36,175 bases of DNA from contig PLUM01000049.1 of the NCBI GenBank assembly GCA_003165465.1, positions 71,164-107,338 of the forward strand, read 5' to 3'. Both the position numbers and the translations under genes were made by a program. Numbering within the stretch: position 1 is the first letter of the stretch; each line of letters begins with the position of its first letter. The notes beneath the pieces are model-generated. The model ran no database searches. It was not told where the DNA came from and saw nothing but the letters and a program-made list of their open reading frames with translations. This document shows positions 23,477 through 32,080 of this stretch, piece by piece. The DNA is from Acidobacteriota bacterium (GTDB lineage Bacteria > Acidobacteriota > Terriglobia > Acidiferrales > UBA7541).

Positions 23477-26245
23477 ATGAACGATTCGGGCGAGTACGCG
23501 AGCCAGCACGCTGGCGAGCACGCGGGCGACGAGCGCTCAGCGCATGAAAATCGCTCCGCGCTCGACTGCATGTTTTCTCCGCGATCCGTTGCCGTGATTG
23601 GCGCGACAGACCGGGAAGGGAGCGTGGGCCGCGCGGTGCTCGAACGGCTCGGTCTCCCCGCCTTTCACGGACGCATTTTTGCCGTCAACCCCAATCGCCC
23701 GGATGTGCTCGGGCATCGCGCCTACCGCTCGATCGGCGACATCCCGGAAAAAATCGATCTGGCCGTGATCGTAACTCCGGCGGGGACCGTGCCCGGCATC
23801 GTGGGCGAGTGTGTGGATGCGGGCGTGCGCGCGGCGGTGGTGATCTCGGCCGGATTCAAGGAGCGCGGGGCGGAAGGCGCGGCTCTGGAAGCCGAAATTC
23901 AGAAGCACCTGAGTCGCGGAGCGATGCGCCTGATCGGCCCCAACTGCCTCGGCGTGATGAATCCGCACGCGGGATTCAACGCGACGTTTGCGCGGGACAT
24001 CGCGCGGCGCGGCAATGTCGCGTTCCTCAGCCAGAGCGGCGCGCTGCTCACGGCCATTCTGGATTGGAGTTTCCAGGAGCAGGTGGGATTCAGCGCGATT
24101 GTTTCCACCGGATCGATGCTGGACGTGGGCTGGGGCGACCTGATCGATTATTTCGGAGACGATCCCGCGACGGAAAGCATTCTGCTGTACATGGAATCGG
24201 TGGGCGATGCGCGCTCGTTTTTCTCGGCGGCGCGCGAAGTGGCGCTGCGCAAACCCATCATTGTGATCAAGGCGGGGCGCACGGCGGCTGCGTCCAAGGC
24301 GGCGAGATCCCACACCGGAGCCATGACCGGAAGCGACGATGTGTTTGACGCCGCGCTGCGCCGCTGCGGAGTCCTGCGCGTGTCGAGCGTCGGGGACTTG
24401 TTTTACATGGCCGAAGTCCTGAGCAAGCAGCCGCGCCCGCGCGGTCCGCGTCTGACGATTCTCACGAACGCGGGCGGGCCCGGCGTGATTGCCACCGACC
24501 GGCTGCTCGCCGCGGGCGGTGAACTCGCGCCGCTCTCCGAGACAACGATGCAGGCGCTCGACCAGCTGCTGCCCGCGCACTGGAGCCACGGAAATCCAGT
24601 CGACATTTTGGGCGATGCCGGGCCGGAGCGTTACGCGCAAGCCCTGGAAATCGCGGCGAACGATCCGAATAGCGACGGCTTGCTGGTGATTCTTGCGCCG
24701 CAGGGAATGACCGACCCCACGCAGGTTGCCGAGCGGCTGAAGGCTCACGCCGGCGTGCACGGCAAGCCCGTGCTGGCCAGCTGGATGGGCGGCAAATCCG
24801 TCGCCGAGGGCATCGCGATTTTGAACGCGGCAAACATTCCCACCTTTTCGTATCCGGACACCGCGGCGCGCGCCTTCACCTACATGTGGAAATACACGGT
24901 CAACCTGCGCGGGCTGTACGAAACGCCCGTGCTTGGCGATCCGGCGGATTCCTTCGCCGAGGCGCAAACACAGGTGAAAGCGTTCCTCGAAACCATTCGC
25001 GCAGCGGGCCGCACGATCCTCACCGAGGCGGAATCGAAACGCGTCATCGCGCTCTACGGAATCGCGGCGGTGGAAACGCGCGTGGCCGCGAGCGAATCGC
25101 AGGCCATCGCATTTGCCGCGGCCATCGGCTATCCCGTGGCCTTGAAGCTGAACTCGCAAACCATCACGCACAAGTCCGACGTGGGCGGCGTGAAGCTCAA
25201 TGTGCAAAGCGCGGAAGGCGTCGCACGGGCCTGGCGCGAGATGGAACGATCGGTGCGCGAAAAGGTCGGCGCGGAACATTTTCAAGGCATCACCGTGCAG
25301 CCCATGGTGACGCGCGAGGGATACGAGCTGATTCTCGGCAGCAGCGTGGACCCGCAGTTTGGGCCCGTGATCCTGTTCGGCTCTGGCGGGCAATTGGTCG
25401 AAGTGTATGGCGATCGCGCGCTGGCCCTGCCGCCGCTTAATTCCACGCTGGCCGTGCGCCTGATGGAGCAAACGAAAATTTATCGCGCGCTGCAAGGCGT
25501 GCGCGGCCGCGCCGCCGTCGACCTGTCCGCGCTGGAAAACGCGCTGATCCGCTTCAGCCGTCTGGTGGCCGAGCAGCGCTGGATCAAGGAAGTGGACATC
25601 AATCCGCTCCTGGCTTCGGCCGACGGCGCGATGGCGCTGGATGCGCGAATCGTGCTGCACGATTTGGGCGTGCCGGAAGAGACGCTGCCGCGTCCGGCGA
25701 TCCGGCCCTATCCGGTGCGCTACGTTTCGCCGTGGCAGGCGCGGAATGGGATGCGCGCGCTGATCCGTCCGATCCGGCCCGAGGACGAGCCGGCAATGGT
25801 GAAGTTTCACGAGACGCTTTCCGAGCGCAGCGTGTACCTGCGATTTTTTCACATGGAAAAACTCAGCTCGCGCGTCGCCCATGATCGGCTGCTGCGAAAA
25901 TGCTTCATCGACTACGGGCGCGAAATGGCGCTGGTCGCCGAGCGCGTGAATTCCACCGGCGATGCGGAGCGCGAAATCGTGGCCGTCGGCCGCCTCACGC
26001 GCGCGTCCGGCGAGAGGGAAGCGGAAGTCGCCGTGCTCGTCTCCGACCGTTACCAGCGGCTCGGCCTGGGATCGGAACTCCTGGGCAGACTCATCCAGGT
26101 TGCGCGCGATGAAAAGCTGGAGCGGATCACGGCCACGATCCTCCCGGAAAATATGAACATGCGCGCGCTGGCCGAACGCCACGGTTTCCAGGCCGTGCAA
26201 AACGAAGCCGACCTGGGTGAGATCCGCATCGCGCTGAAGTTGTAG
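23477..26245 (+). CDS. NDP-forming acyl-CoA synthetase / GNAT acetyltransferase fusion (Pat-like)
   Basis: This 922-residue protein has three blocks. The first is a CoA-binding/succinyl-CoA-ligase-like alpha part ([37 protein letters not shown], ending around 450). The second is an ATP-grasp beta part ([34 protein letters not shown], about 490-720). The third is a C-terminal GNAT domain ([41 protein letters not shown], about 750-922). The layout matches Pat/YfiQ lysine acetyltransferases, which acetylate and inactivate acyl-CoA synthetases. The phospho-His motif RSHTGAMTG is intact, so the synthetase half may be active, unlike the enterobacterial protein as I recall it. ATG at 23477 is preferred; 23441 is possible. 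Its stop codon lies inside a hairpin repeat. Confidence 0.88.
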   Translation: MNDSGEYASQHAGEHAGDERSAHENRSALDCMFSPRSVAVIGATDREGSVGRAVLERLGLPAFHGRIFAVNPNRPDVLGHRAYRSIGDIPEKIDLAVIVTPAGTVPGIVGECVDAGVRAAVVISAGFKERGAEGAALEAEIQKHLSRGAMRLIGPNCLGVMNPHAGFNATFARDIARRGNVAFLSQSGALLTAILDWSFQEQVGFSAIVSTGSMLDVGWGDLIDYFGDDPATESILLYMESVGDARSFFSAAREVALRKPIIVIKAGRTAAASKAARSHTGAMTGSDDVFDAALRRCGVLRVSSVGDLFYMAEVLSKQPRPRGPRLTILTNAGGPGVIATDRLLAAGGELAPLSETTMQALDQLLPAHWSHGNPVDILGDAGPERYAQALEIAANDPNSDGLLVILAPQGMTDPTQVAERLKAHAGVHGKPVLASWMGGKSVAEGIAILNAANIPTFSYPDTAARAFTYMWKYTVNLRGLYETPVLGDPADSFAEAQTQVKAFLETIRAAGRTILTEAESKRVIALYGIAAVETRVAASESQAIAFAAAIGYPVALKLNSQTITHKSDVGGVKLNVQSAEGVARAWREMERSVREKVGAEHFQGITVQPMVTREGYELILGSSVDPQFGPVILFGSGGQLVEVYGDRALALPPLNSTLAVRLMEQTKIYRALQGVRGRAAVDLSALENALIRFSRLVAEQRWIKEVDINPLLASADGAMALDARIVLHDLGVPEETLPRPAIRPYPVRYVSPWQARNGMRALIRPIRPEDEPAMVKFHETLSERSVYLRFFHMEKLSSRVAHDRLLRKCFIDYGREMALVAERVNSTGDAEREIVAVGRLTRASGEREAEVAVLVSDRYQRLGLGSELLGRLIQVARDEKLERITATILPENMNMRALAERHGFQAVQNEADLGEIRIALKL

Positions 26246-26270
26246 GGGCACGGCACTGCCGTGCCCCTAC
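26239..26270. repeat. GTAGGGGCACGGCA palindromic repeat, copy 3, overlapping a stop codon
   Basis: GTTGTAGGGGCACGGCACTG then CCGTGCCCCTAC. The TAG stop (26243-26245) of the acyl-CoA synthetase gene lies within the left arm, so the hairpin forms directly at the end of translation and may also stop transcription. Confidence 0.93.
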
Positions 26271-26310
26271 AGTCGCAATGCCGGCAAAATGTAAAGTGCG
26301 CGAGAACTCA

Positions 26311-26390
26311 GTGGCACAGGCTTCAGCCTGTGTTCTTTTGACTTTCGTTTACCACAAAGCAAAGCCACACAGACTGAAGCCTGTGCCACT
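26311..26390. repeat. GGCACAGGCTTCAGCCTGTG palindromic repeat, copy D
   Basis: GTGGCACAGGCTTCAGCCTG then TGTTCTTTTGACTTT is mirrored by CACAGACTGAAGCCTGTGCC. The orientation is opposite to copies B and C. It lies between convergent genes. Confidence 0.94.
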
Positions 26391-26506
26391 AAAACCTGAT
26401 CCGATTGGATTTAAATTAGGAAGGCCGGCGGCCGCACTTGTGGAACGATTGGGTTGGATGGCGGCCGCCGGATGCTACTCTTGCCTATTCCTTCACCGAG
26501 GAGGGT

Positions 26507-26797
26507 TTAGGATGCAGGCAAGTGCATCTTGTTTTCCGCCGCCGGCAATTCGGGCCACAGCGTGCGGATTACGACTCCACGACCCTCCTGGTAGTGGAGC
26601 GTGTAAATGTTTGAGCATCGTTCACAAAGCCAGAAATGGCCGATCGGATGCGAGTCCGGCGCGCTCGCGGCGTTTCCGCCGTAGGAAGCCGGTTCGACGA
26701 CATTGCGGTGAAATCGGAAAAGCCTCCCGCCGCCGACCCACTCGAACGCCGCCGCGCAACTCGGATTCGCGCATTTCGGATGAAGATTCAGAACCAT
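26507..26797 (-). CDS. Small double-CxxC zinc-ribbon protein (paralogue of the gene at 0.66 kb)
   Basis: A 96-residue protein with KCANPSCAAAFEW at the start, GRLFRFHRN, then HFWLCERCSNIYTL and GRGVVIRTLW. The four Cys positions, GRLFRF and HFWLC.RC blocks agree with the gene at 656-1048, although the segment between them and the C-terminus differ. A single zinc site is likely; the function is unknown. ATG at 26797 has GAGG nine bases upstream; the frame is open to 26818 but the added residues are not conserved. It is the second gene of a two-gene operon that begins at 27269. Confidence 0.8.
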   Translation of the reverse strand: MVLNLHPKCANPSCAAAFEWVGGGRLFRFHRNVVEPASYGGNAASAPDSHPIGHFWLCERCSNIYTLHYQEGRGVVIRTLWPELPAAENKMHLPAS

Positions 26798-26834
26798 TGC
26801 ACTCGCCTCATATATCATCTAACTAATAATATAA

Positions 26835-27269
26835 CTAATGTGCCTGAGTCTCGCTCGCGTCCGCGCCAGCCGGAGCGATGGAGCTGAAATTCGCTGCGTT
26901 CCGTTCGATCTCCGCTTCCAGCTTCGCAATCGTCGCCCGCAGCCAGCTGGACAGCGCCTCTTCGATCTCCTGTTCGGTCCCCGTGCGGTACAGGTGAAGC
27001 AGCGTGTCGCCATACGGCGTCACAGGAATGTGCCGGCAGGGAACTTTTTCGCCGCGTTTTTCGGGCGGCACGAATTTAATCAGCAGGCATTCGGCGCACG
27101 GAGCGCGCTCCTCCACTCCCACTCGGTCGTAATTCACGCAGGTGGGCGAATCTTCAAAAGCCAGCGACTCGCGCGAAGGCTCTCGCGGCGACCGCCCGTA
27201 TCCGCCCTTCTCCACAAAATTAAGTTCCGCCTTCAGAACCTCCAAGGTATTTCGATCGTCCATCGGCAT
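26835..27269 (-). CDS. Cys-rich hypothetical protein divergent from the Crp/Fnr gene
   Basis: A 144-residue soluble protein with no family I recognise. Its middle has CVNYDRVGVEERAPCAECLL followed by VPPEKRGEKVPCRHIPVTP. This gives four Cys and one His that could hold a metal or Fe-S centre. The C-terminal third is a predicted helix (EQEIEEALSSWLRATIAKLE), followed by a low-complexity Ala-rich tail. ATG at 27269 has GGGAGG seven bases upstream. The promoter GATAAT lies 32 bp from a CRP-like site, so this gene is a likely direct target of the neighbouring regulator. Confidence 0.75.
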   Translation of the reverse strand: MPMDDRNTLEVLKAELNFVEKGGYGRSPREPSRESLAFEDSPTCVNYDRVGVEERAPCAECLLIKFVPPEKRGEKVPCRHIPVTPYGDTLLHLYRTGTEQEIEEALSSWLRATIAKLEAEIERNAANFSSIAPAGADASETQAH

Positions 27270-27325
27270 CGCGATACCTCCCTCATTACTTGATAGAGAT
27301 TATCGGGAGGGAAGGGCTGCGAAGA

Positions 27326-27362
27326 TGTGACCTGGATCACGTTTTTGAGTGATGTACGTCAC
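27326..27362. promoter_or_regulatory. Tandem CRP-like sites between the Crp/Fnr gene and its divergent neighbour
   Basis: TGTGACCTGGATCACG (27326-27341) and GTGATGTACGTCAC (27349-27362) have centres 22 bp apart. Leftward, GATAAT (minus strand, 27304-27299) is centred 32 bp from the first site and gives a 23-base leader to the gene at 27269. Rightward, CATTCT (27385-27390) is centred 32 bp from the second site. One pair could therefore serve two divergent class II promoters, giving autoregulation of the Crp/Fnr gene. Confidence 0.8.
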
Positions 27363-27470
27363 GGTCAAGGATTCGCCACTGGGCCATTCTGGCAATGGTT
27401 TATCATGGATGAAATGCAAGCACATTCGACAGGCAGGTTCCACTTCGTGTCACGTGGACGGGGGCGTACA

Positions 27471-28208
27471 ATGGCTATGGGTGTATCTATGCGCTCTCCA
27501 TACGGATTACAGATCATCGAGAACTGCGTCACTTGCCCGCATAAAGAGTCGAGACTCTTCTGCAATCTTCCCCCGGCTGCGCTCGCGCGGCTGTCCGAAA
27601 TCACGGCCTCGGCCACGTACCCGAAAGGCGCCACGTTGTTTGTGGAGGGCCAGCCGTCGCGCGGGCTGTTCATTCTGTGCGCCGGGCACGTCAAGCTCTC
27701 GACGTCGGCCTCGGATGGCAAGACTCTGATTCTGCGCATCTCCGAGCCGGGCGACCTCTTGGGATTGCCGGCCACGATTTCCGGGCGGGCCTACGAAGTG
27801 ACGGCCGACGTGATCGAACCGACGCAGGCCAATTTCATCAGCCGCGCCGATTTCATGAAATTTCTGTCCGATTATGGCGAAGCGGCCGTGCGCGTGGCGC
27901 AGGAACTGAGCGAAACCTACCAGACGGCGTTTGCCGAGATGCGCACCATTGGCCTCTCGCATTCGGTGCGCGAGAAGCTGGCGCGCTTTATTCTGGATTG
28001 GAGCGCGCATCATCCCTCCGATAACGGCTCGATCAAGTTCAACCTCACGCTGACGCACGAAGAGATTGCGCAGATGATTGGCGCGTCGCGCGAAACCGTG
28101 ACGCGGGTCTTCGCCGAATTCAAGAAGCGCGGCCTGCTGCAGATTCGCGGATCGAGCGTCACGCTCAAGGATAAGCACGGCCTGGAAAAATTGCTGCTAG
28201 GGAACTAG
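27471..28208 (+). CDS. Crp/Fnr-family regulator with FNR-like cysteines and a CRP-type recognition helix
   Basis: A 245-residue regulator. The N-terminus has C19, C22 and C31 (ENCVTCPHKESRLFCNLP), a C-x2-C-x8-C cluster like that of oxygen-sensing FNR relatives, with another Cys at 70 (LFILCAGH). The beta-roll follows, but the cAMP-pocket residues are not evident: GLPATISGRAYEVTA stands where CRP has GE and RSA. The C-terminal winged helix (about 191-222) contains SRETVTR, matching SRETVGR of E. coli CRP, which reads TGTGA. The palindromes upstream of this and other genes fit that helix. ATG at 27471 is chosen; 27477 and 27489 are alternatives, and the frame is open upstream. A redox-sensing activator is the most likely role. 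Confidence 0.88.
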   Translation: MAMGVSMRSPYGLQIIENCVTCPHKESRLFCNLPPAALARLSEITASATYPKGATLFVEGQPSRGLFILCAGHVKLSTSASDGKTLILRISEPGDLLGLPATISGRAYEVTADVIEPTQANFISRADFMKFLSDYGEAAVRVAQELSETYQTAFAEMRTIGLSHSVREKLARFILDWSAHHPSDNGSIKFNLTLTHEEIAQMIGASRETVTRVFAEFKKRGLLQIRGSSVTLKDKHGLEKLLLGN

Positions 28209-28535
28209 CCCGTATTCCTCTCCCGTAATTCCTCGCAAGTAAGGCAACCATTTGTTTTCCAATTGTTTTCAATATTCGGTTGATCGTGCCGCGCTGCGGT
28301 TTTCGGGAGGGTTTGAGTTGCACAAGGTTCAGAGCCTGTGTGGCAACAGCCAAATCTTTGTAGGGCACGGCTTCAGCCGTGCCGTAACATTCGCGAAATC
28401 AATGCGGCTTTAGCCGCTGGCTCTTTCGGAATCGAGTTGCCACACAGGCGGAATCCTACGCCGCCAAAGTTGATTCCTGCTCGGTGAAATCGTCCCAGCG
28501 GACTTTGGCGAGCGAATCGCACAGGAGCGCGCCGC
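28209..28535. other. Intergenic region with one palindromic repeat
   Basis: This 327-base gap lies between convergent genes. The repeat at 28338-28450 fills its centre. I see nothing else; it is the last full dispersed repeat before the right-hand end. Confidence 0.55.
28338..28450. repeat. GTAGGGCACGGCTTCAGCC repeat, copy 3
   Basis: TGTGTGGCAACAGCC, TTGTAGGGCACGGCTTCAGC then CGTGCC, GCGGCTTTAGCCGCTGGC and GAGTTGCCACACAGG. The ends (GTGTGGCAAC / GTTGCCACAC) are perfectly complementary, so this is the best-preserved copy. Confidence 0.93.
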
Positions 28536-30062
28536 TCAGACCCGGGTCATTTCGACCAACGCTCCCGCCTTCGGCATGTCCTCGAGCGCCCACAGTTGCC
28601 GCAGCAGATTCTCCACCCGCTCCGCCGGCAATTGCCTGCCCGCAAGCAAACGAAACTTCTCTTCCATCTCGGCGTCGGTCATCGGGTTTTTCCAGTGCCC
28701 GCGGTGGTAATCGACGCGTACCGACTTGCGCTGGCCGGATTTCAAAACGATTTCGAGATCGCAAAGATTGAATTCCTTCTCGTGCCGGTCGGCTTCTTCG
28801 GACGGAATGCATTTCACGCGGCTCACGAGATCGAGCAGGCGCTGGTCGTGCAGGTAAGGGTCTTCATAGTAACGATCGTCGATGGTTCCGTACATCAGCG
28901 CAACGCCCGCCGAATACGGCATGCTGTGGTCGGCGGTCTCGTGTGTTTGCGGCCGCCACTTGTCGGGGCTGTCCGCCATGACCTTGATCGCGATGCGGGA
29001 GACCCTGATGTTGACCTCCTGTATTTCGTCCGGGTCCTTGAAGAACTGCCGCGCTTCCAGCGCGGCCTGGGCGACGGTTTGCGAATACTGACCGAGCGCG
29101 AAGCGCTTGGTGAAGGCGTGCATGATGCCGTACGGCTCGCCTCCGCCCCCGAGCTTCGGCAGCGTGAACGGCTTGCGGGTGATCACGTTGAAGAAACCGT
29201 CGCGCCCTTCGAACACCTGGTCCGGTCCAGTCATGCCGGCCTGCGCGAGTTGCACCGCGAAAGTCGCCTTGCGGCACGCTTCGGCGGACGCGTAGGTTTT
29301 CCAGTTTGAAAGCGTTCCCACCCGGCCCTGATTTATCGCGGTGTTGCCGCCGACGTGGATGCCAATGGCTTGCACCAACTGCTCCTGCGTGAGGCCCATC
29401 AGGCGTCCGGCGCCGGCCACGGCGGCGAGTCCGATCACCGTGGAATGGTCCAGCCCCAACCCGCCCGTATCTAGCACGTCGACTACTTTGCAGAAAACCT
29501 CGTACGTGAGCACGGTTGCCGTGATCAGATCGCGGCCGCTGCGTCCCGCCAGTTCGCAAGGTGTCAGCAATGCGGCGATCGTGTCGCTGGGGTGCCCGCT
29601 GCCGAGGCTGATATAGCCGTCGTTGAAATCCAGATAACGGATCATCACGCCGTTGGCGAAAACCGCGAGATCGGGGCTCGTCTTGATGCCGCGGCACATT
29701 ACCGTCGCTCCCGGCTTTGCGCTGGCCGCGCTCGCGAGCTTGATCGCGATCTGGCTTGGCCCAGCCGTGTAGCCGCCGATCGCGCAGCCCAGCGTGTCGA
29801 GGACAATGCGCTTGGCCGTGCGCGCGACTTCCGGCGGCAGGTCCTCATACCTGAGATTGGTTGCGTAGCGGGCGAGCGTTTCGGCCACGGAAACCTCGCC
29901 GCTGCCCAGCGTTGACCACATCCGCTCGTTTTTTTCCTGCGCCAGCGCCGGCAGCGCCGCCGCTGCACCTGCCGCGGCGCTCGTCGCCACCACATGTTTC
30001 AGGAATCTGCGGCGTGCCGCGCTCGGTCGATCAACCACTTCATTCTGCAAAGTCTTGTCCAT
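28536..30062 (-). CDS. MmgE/PrpD-family protein with twin-arginine signal
   Basis: A 508-residue protein of the 2-methylcitrate dehydratase (MmgE/PrpD) family. Typical segments are VLDTLGCAIGGYTAGPSQ, FANGVMIRYLDFNDGY, GHPSDTIAALL, VIGLAAVAGAGRLMGLT and QGRVGTLSNWKTYASAEA. The N-terminus carries a clear Tat signal, ARRRFLKHVVATSAAAGAAA, ending ALA about residue 42, so it should be exported folded. Classical PrpD is cytosolic; a periplasmic member acting on a carboxylic acid released outside the cell is inferred. The ATG at 30062 has GGGGGAG upstream. No propionate-cycle gene is near. Confidence 0.85.
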   Translation of the reverse strand: MDKTLQNEVVDRPSAARRRFLKHVVATSAAAGAAAALPALAQEKNERMWSTLGSGEVSVAETLARYATNLRYEDLPPEVARTAKRIVLDTLGCAIGGYTAGPSQIAIKLASAASAKPGATVMCRGIKTSPDLAVFANGVMIRYLDFNDGYISLGSGHPSDTIAALLTPCELAGRSGRDLITATVLTYEVFCKVVDVLDTGGLGLDHSTVIGLAAVAGAGRLMGLTQEQLVQAIGIHVGGNTAINQGRVGTLSNWKTYASAEACRKATFAVQLAQAGMTGPDQVFEGRDGFFNVITRKPFTLPKLGGGGEPYGIMHAFTKRFALGQYSQTVAQAALEARQFFKDPDEIQEVNIRVSRIAIKVMADSPDKWRPQTHETADHSMPYSAGVALMYGTIDDRYYEDPYLHDQRLLDLVSRVKCIPSEEADRHEKEFNLCDLEIVLKSGQRKSVRVDYHRGHWKNPMTDAEMEEKFRLLAGRQLPAERVENLLRQLWALEDMPKAGALVEMTRV

Positions 30063-30343
30063 CACTCCCCCTGCTGGGATATCTGACAGCCAGTTCCAGT
30101 ATCTGAAATTAGCGTTTGCGCTTACGCTCGAAAATCAGATTTTATCCGCAATTTCCGATGTGGTTTCTGCTGCGGTTCCATTCTCGGGAGGAATGGCGGC
30201 CCGCCGTTTGGTGCGAAGCAGTCCATACGTGGTCGCGCCCTGTCGCACCAGGAGTACTGTCGAAACGATAGCAACTGACTGGGTGAGACACAGACGGGAA
30301 TGGAAGAAAGTAGTTCCGCGCATCAGAGAGGAATCTCTCTTTC

Positions 30344-30733
30344 CTAGTAAGAGTGCGGGCGCGCCTCAAGCTCCTGGCCGTTCGGCAAAATCACTTTCTC
30401 AAAGCGCATGGTTAGTGAGCCATTCTTGTTGCGATTACCGACGATCGTCACCTGATCGCCCGGCTTGAGCGATTCCTTGCTCCAGCCGTGTTTCGCCAAC
30501 CGATTTGGTCCGGGACCTTCCGCCACCCAATTCTCGATTTTTCCGTTTTCATCCGTAGTGGTGAAGGTGATCTGCGAGTGTGGATTGGCCCAATCGAATT
30601 GGGTGATGGTGGCCTTGAACGTGGTGTCGTGGCCGCTGTCATACATCGACATCGAGTGGTGGGCAAACGCTGGCCCGGAAATCAACAGGGAAGTGGCAAG
30701 CACTGCGATGAGCGAAACGATCCTGGCTTTCAC
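30344..30733 (-). CDS. Secreted DUF6152-type protein
   Basis: A 129-residue protein with a signal peptide (ending SGPAFA, about residue 24) and the mature start HHSMSMYD. Then come TFKATITQFDWANPHSQI, NWVAEGPGPNRLAKHGWS and LKPGDQVTIVGNRNKNGS. This is the pattern of DUF6152, small periplasmic OB-like proteins of unknown role. The start is GTG at 30733 with AGAGGTG upstream. It is 70 bases from the dienelactone hydrolase on the same strand and could be co-transcribed. Confidence 0.8.
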   Translation of the reverse strand: MKARIVSLIAVLATSLLISGPAFAHHSMSMYDSGHDTTFKATITQFDWANPHSQITFTTTDENGKIENWVAEGPGPNRLAKHGWSKESLKPGDQVTIVGNRNKNGSLTMRFEKVILPNGQELEARPHSY

Positions 30734-30803
30734 CGTGACACCTCTCGAAATTCAAATCTTGAGCGCGAGTCGTGGGAATTGCACCCGCACAAATTAGACG
30801 CTC

Positions 30804-31646
30804 TCACGCCGATCGTCGTTCCAACAAAATCCAACCCGCACCGCGCCACAAACACCCGCAGGAATCCGACGTCCAGCGTCCCAAGAGATCCTTGAGAAAG
30901 CGCGTCATCGCCACCTTGTATTCATTATCGGCGCGCACTTCCGAGGGGTTCTGCGGCTTTGTGAATGCATGCGCGGTGCCGCTGTATAGGTTGACCTCGA
31001 AGTCCACTTTGGCGGCGCGGAACTGCGAGATCACCGTATTGAGCTCCTCCATCGGCGCAACCGGGTCTTCGGTGCCGTGCAGGATGAGGACGCGACCCTT
31101 GATGTTCTTGGCGGCTTCCGGCGCGAAATTGCGGAACGCGCCATGCACCGAGATGAAACCGAGGAGCGGCGCGCCGGTTTCGATGAGTTCGATCCCCGTT
31201 GTGCCGCCAAAGCAGTAGCCAACCGAGGCGAGCTTCGCCGGATCGACCATCGGCTGAGCCTTGAGGACATCGAACCCGGCCAATGCGCGGGCACGCATCA
31301 GCGGACGGTCATTGTTGTAGATCGTGATCAGGTCCGTCATCTCGGGAACGGACTTGGGCACCACGCCCTTGCCGAAAATGTCCTCTGCGAAGACCACATA
31401 GCCGAGCTTGGCGATCATCTCGGCATCCTCGAGGGTGCCTGCCGAGAAGCCGGACCGGTCATGGATCATCAACACACCGGGGCGCCGGCCTTGGACAGCG
31501 TCGTCATAGACGAGATAGCCGGACAGCGCCGTGTTGCCCTGCTTGTAGTCGATCCATTGTGTTTTCATGGCAGCTTGCGCCGCGCCGGACAGCAGGATCA
31601 TGGCTGCGGCGGCCAGGACGACAGACGCGAAACGTACGATTCTCAT
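30804..31646 (-). CDS. Secreted dienelactone hydrolase-family protein
   Basis: A 280-residue alpha/beta hydrolase. It has a signal peptide (RIVRFASVVLAAAAMILLSG then AAQAA), LVYDDAVQGRRPGVLMIHD, and the nucleophile elbow GYCFGGTTG with Cys as in dienelactone hydrolases. The Asp lies in LHGTEDPVAPM and the His in YSGTAHAFTKPQNP, so the triad is complete. About 20 residues beyond the usual end (after FLKDLLG) are unlike the family. They may reflect loss of the original stop codon. ATG at 31646 has GGAGG upstream. Confidence 0.88.
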   Translation of the reverse strand: MRIVRFASVVLAAAAMILLSGAAQAAMKTQWIDYKQGNTALSGYLVYDDAVQGRRPGVLMIHDRSGFSAGTLEDAEMIAKLGYVVFAEDIFGKGVVPKSVPEMTDLITIYNNDRPLMRARALAGFDVLKAQPMVDPAKLASVGYCFGGTTGIELIETGAPLLGFISVHGAFRNFAPEAAKNIKGRVLILHGTEDPVAPMEELNTVISQFRAAKVDFEVNLYSGTAHAFTKPQNPSEVRADNEYKVAMTRFLKDLLGRWTSDSCGCLWRGAGWILLERRSA

Positions 31647-32080
31647 TGGTTCCTCCCGGATGCGTTTGCACAACTGCTGCATTGTCGCATTTTGGCAGCG
31701 TCCGGCAAGGGCCACCTTGCGGAAAGCGCGCTGGTTTGAATGCAATGGACTCTACGGCCCCTAAGTCGGGAAATGATCGCCAAGGAAGCCAAGAGGCCAA
31801 GTCCTCGTAACCGTTTTTCCGGACTTGACTCGGCAGCCTTATGAGAGGAGTCCAACGCCACGCTCTCGCAACGACTCGACGAACCAGGGCAGGAGTCAGT
31901 TTTTGTTTCAGGGGCACGCTAAACCCATTCCTTCCAACGAAAGCCTTAGGTCGAATATGTCCGAGCTGTTCTCTATTGACCAGTAATGCCTCGCTTTTAG
32001 TGAAACACTACCTTTCTGAAGAGCCAACCTTGAGAGAAGGTAAAAACAGGCCTTTGGACGAAAGCCATGAGGAAATGACA
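31647..32080. other. Divergent intergenic region
   Basis: This 434-base gap separates the dienelactone hydrolase from the lipoprotein gene. The frame of the lipoprotein is open from 31841, but that part has no signal or ribosome site. I see no repeat or CRP-like site. Confidence 0.5.

Noticed and set aside
23537-26251. Long open frame of about 900 codons antisense to the acyl-CoA synthetase gene
   Set aside because: It is the mirror of a strongly biased GC-rich coding frame. The translation is rich in His, Arg and Gln with no domain motifs.
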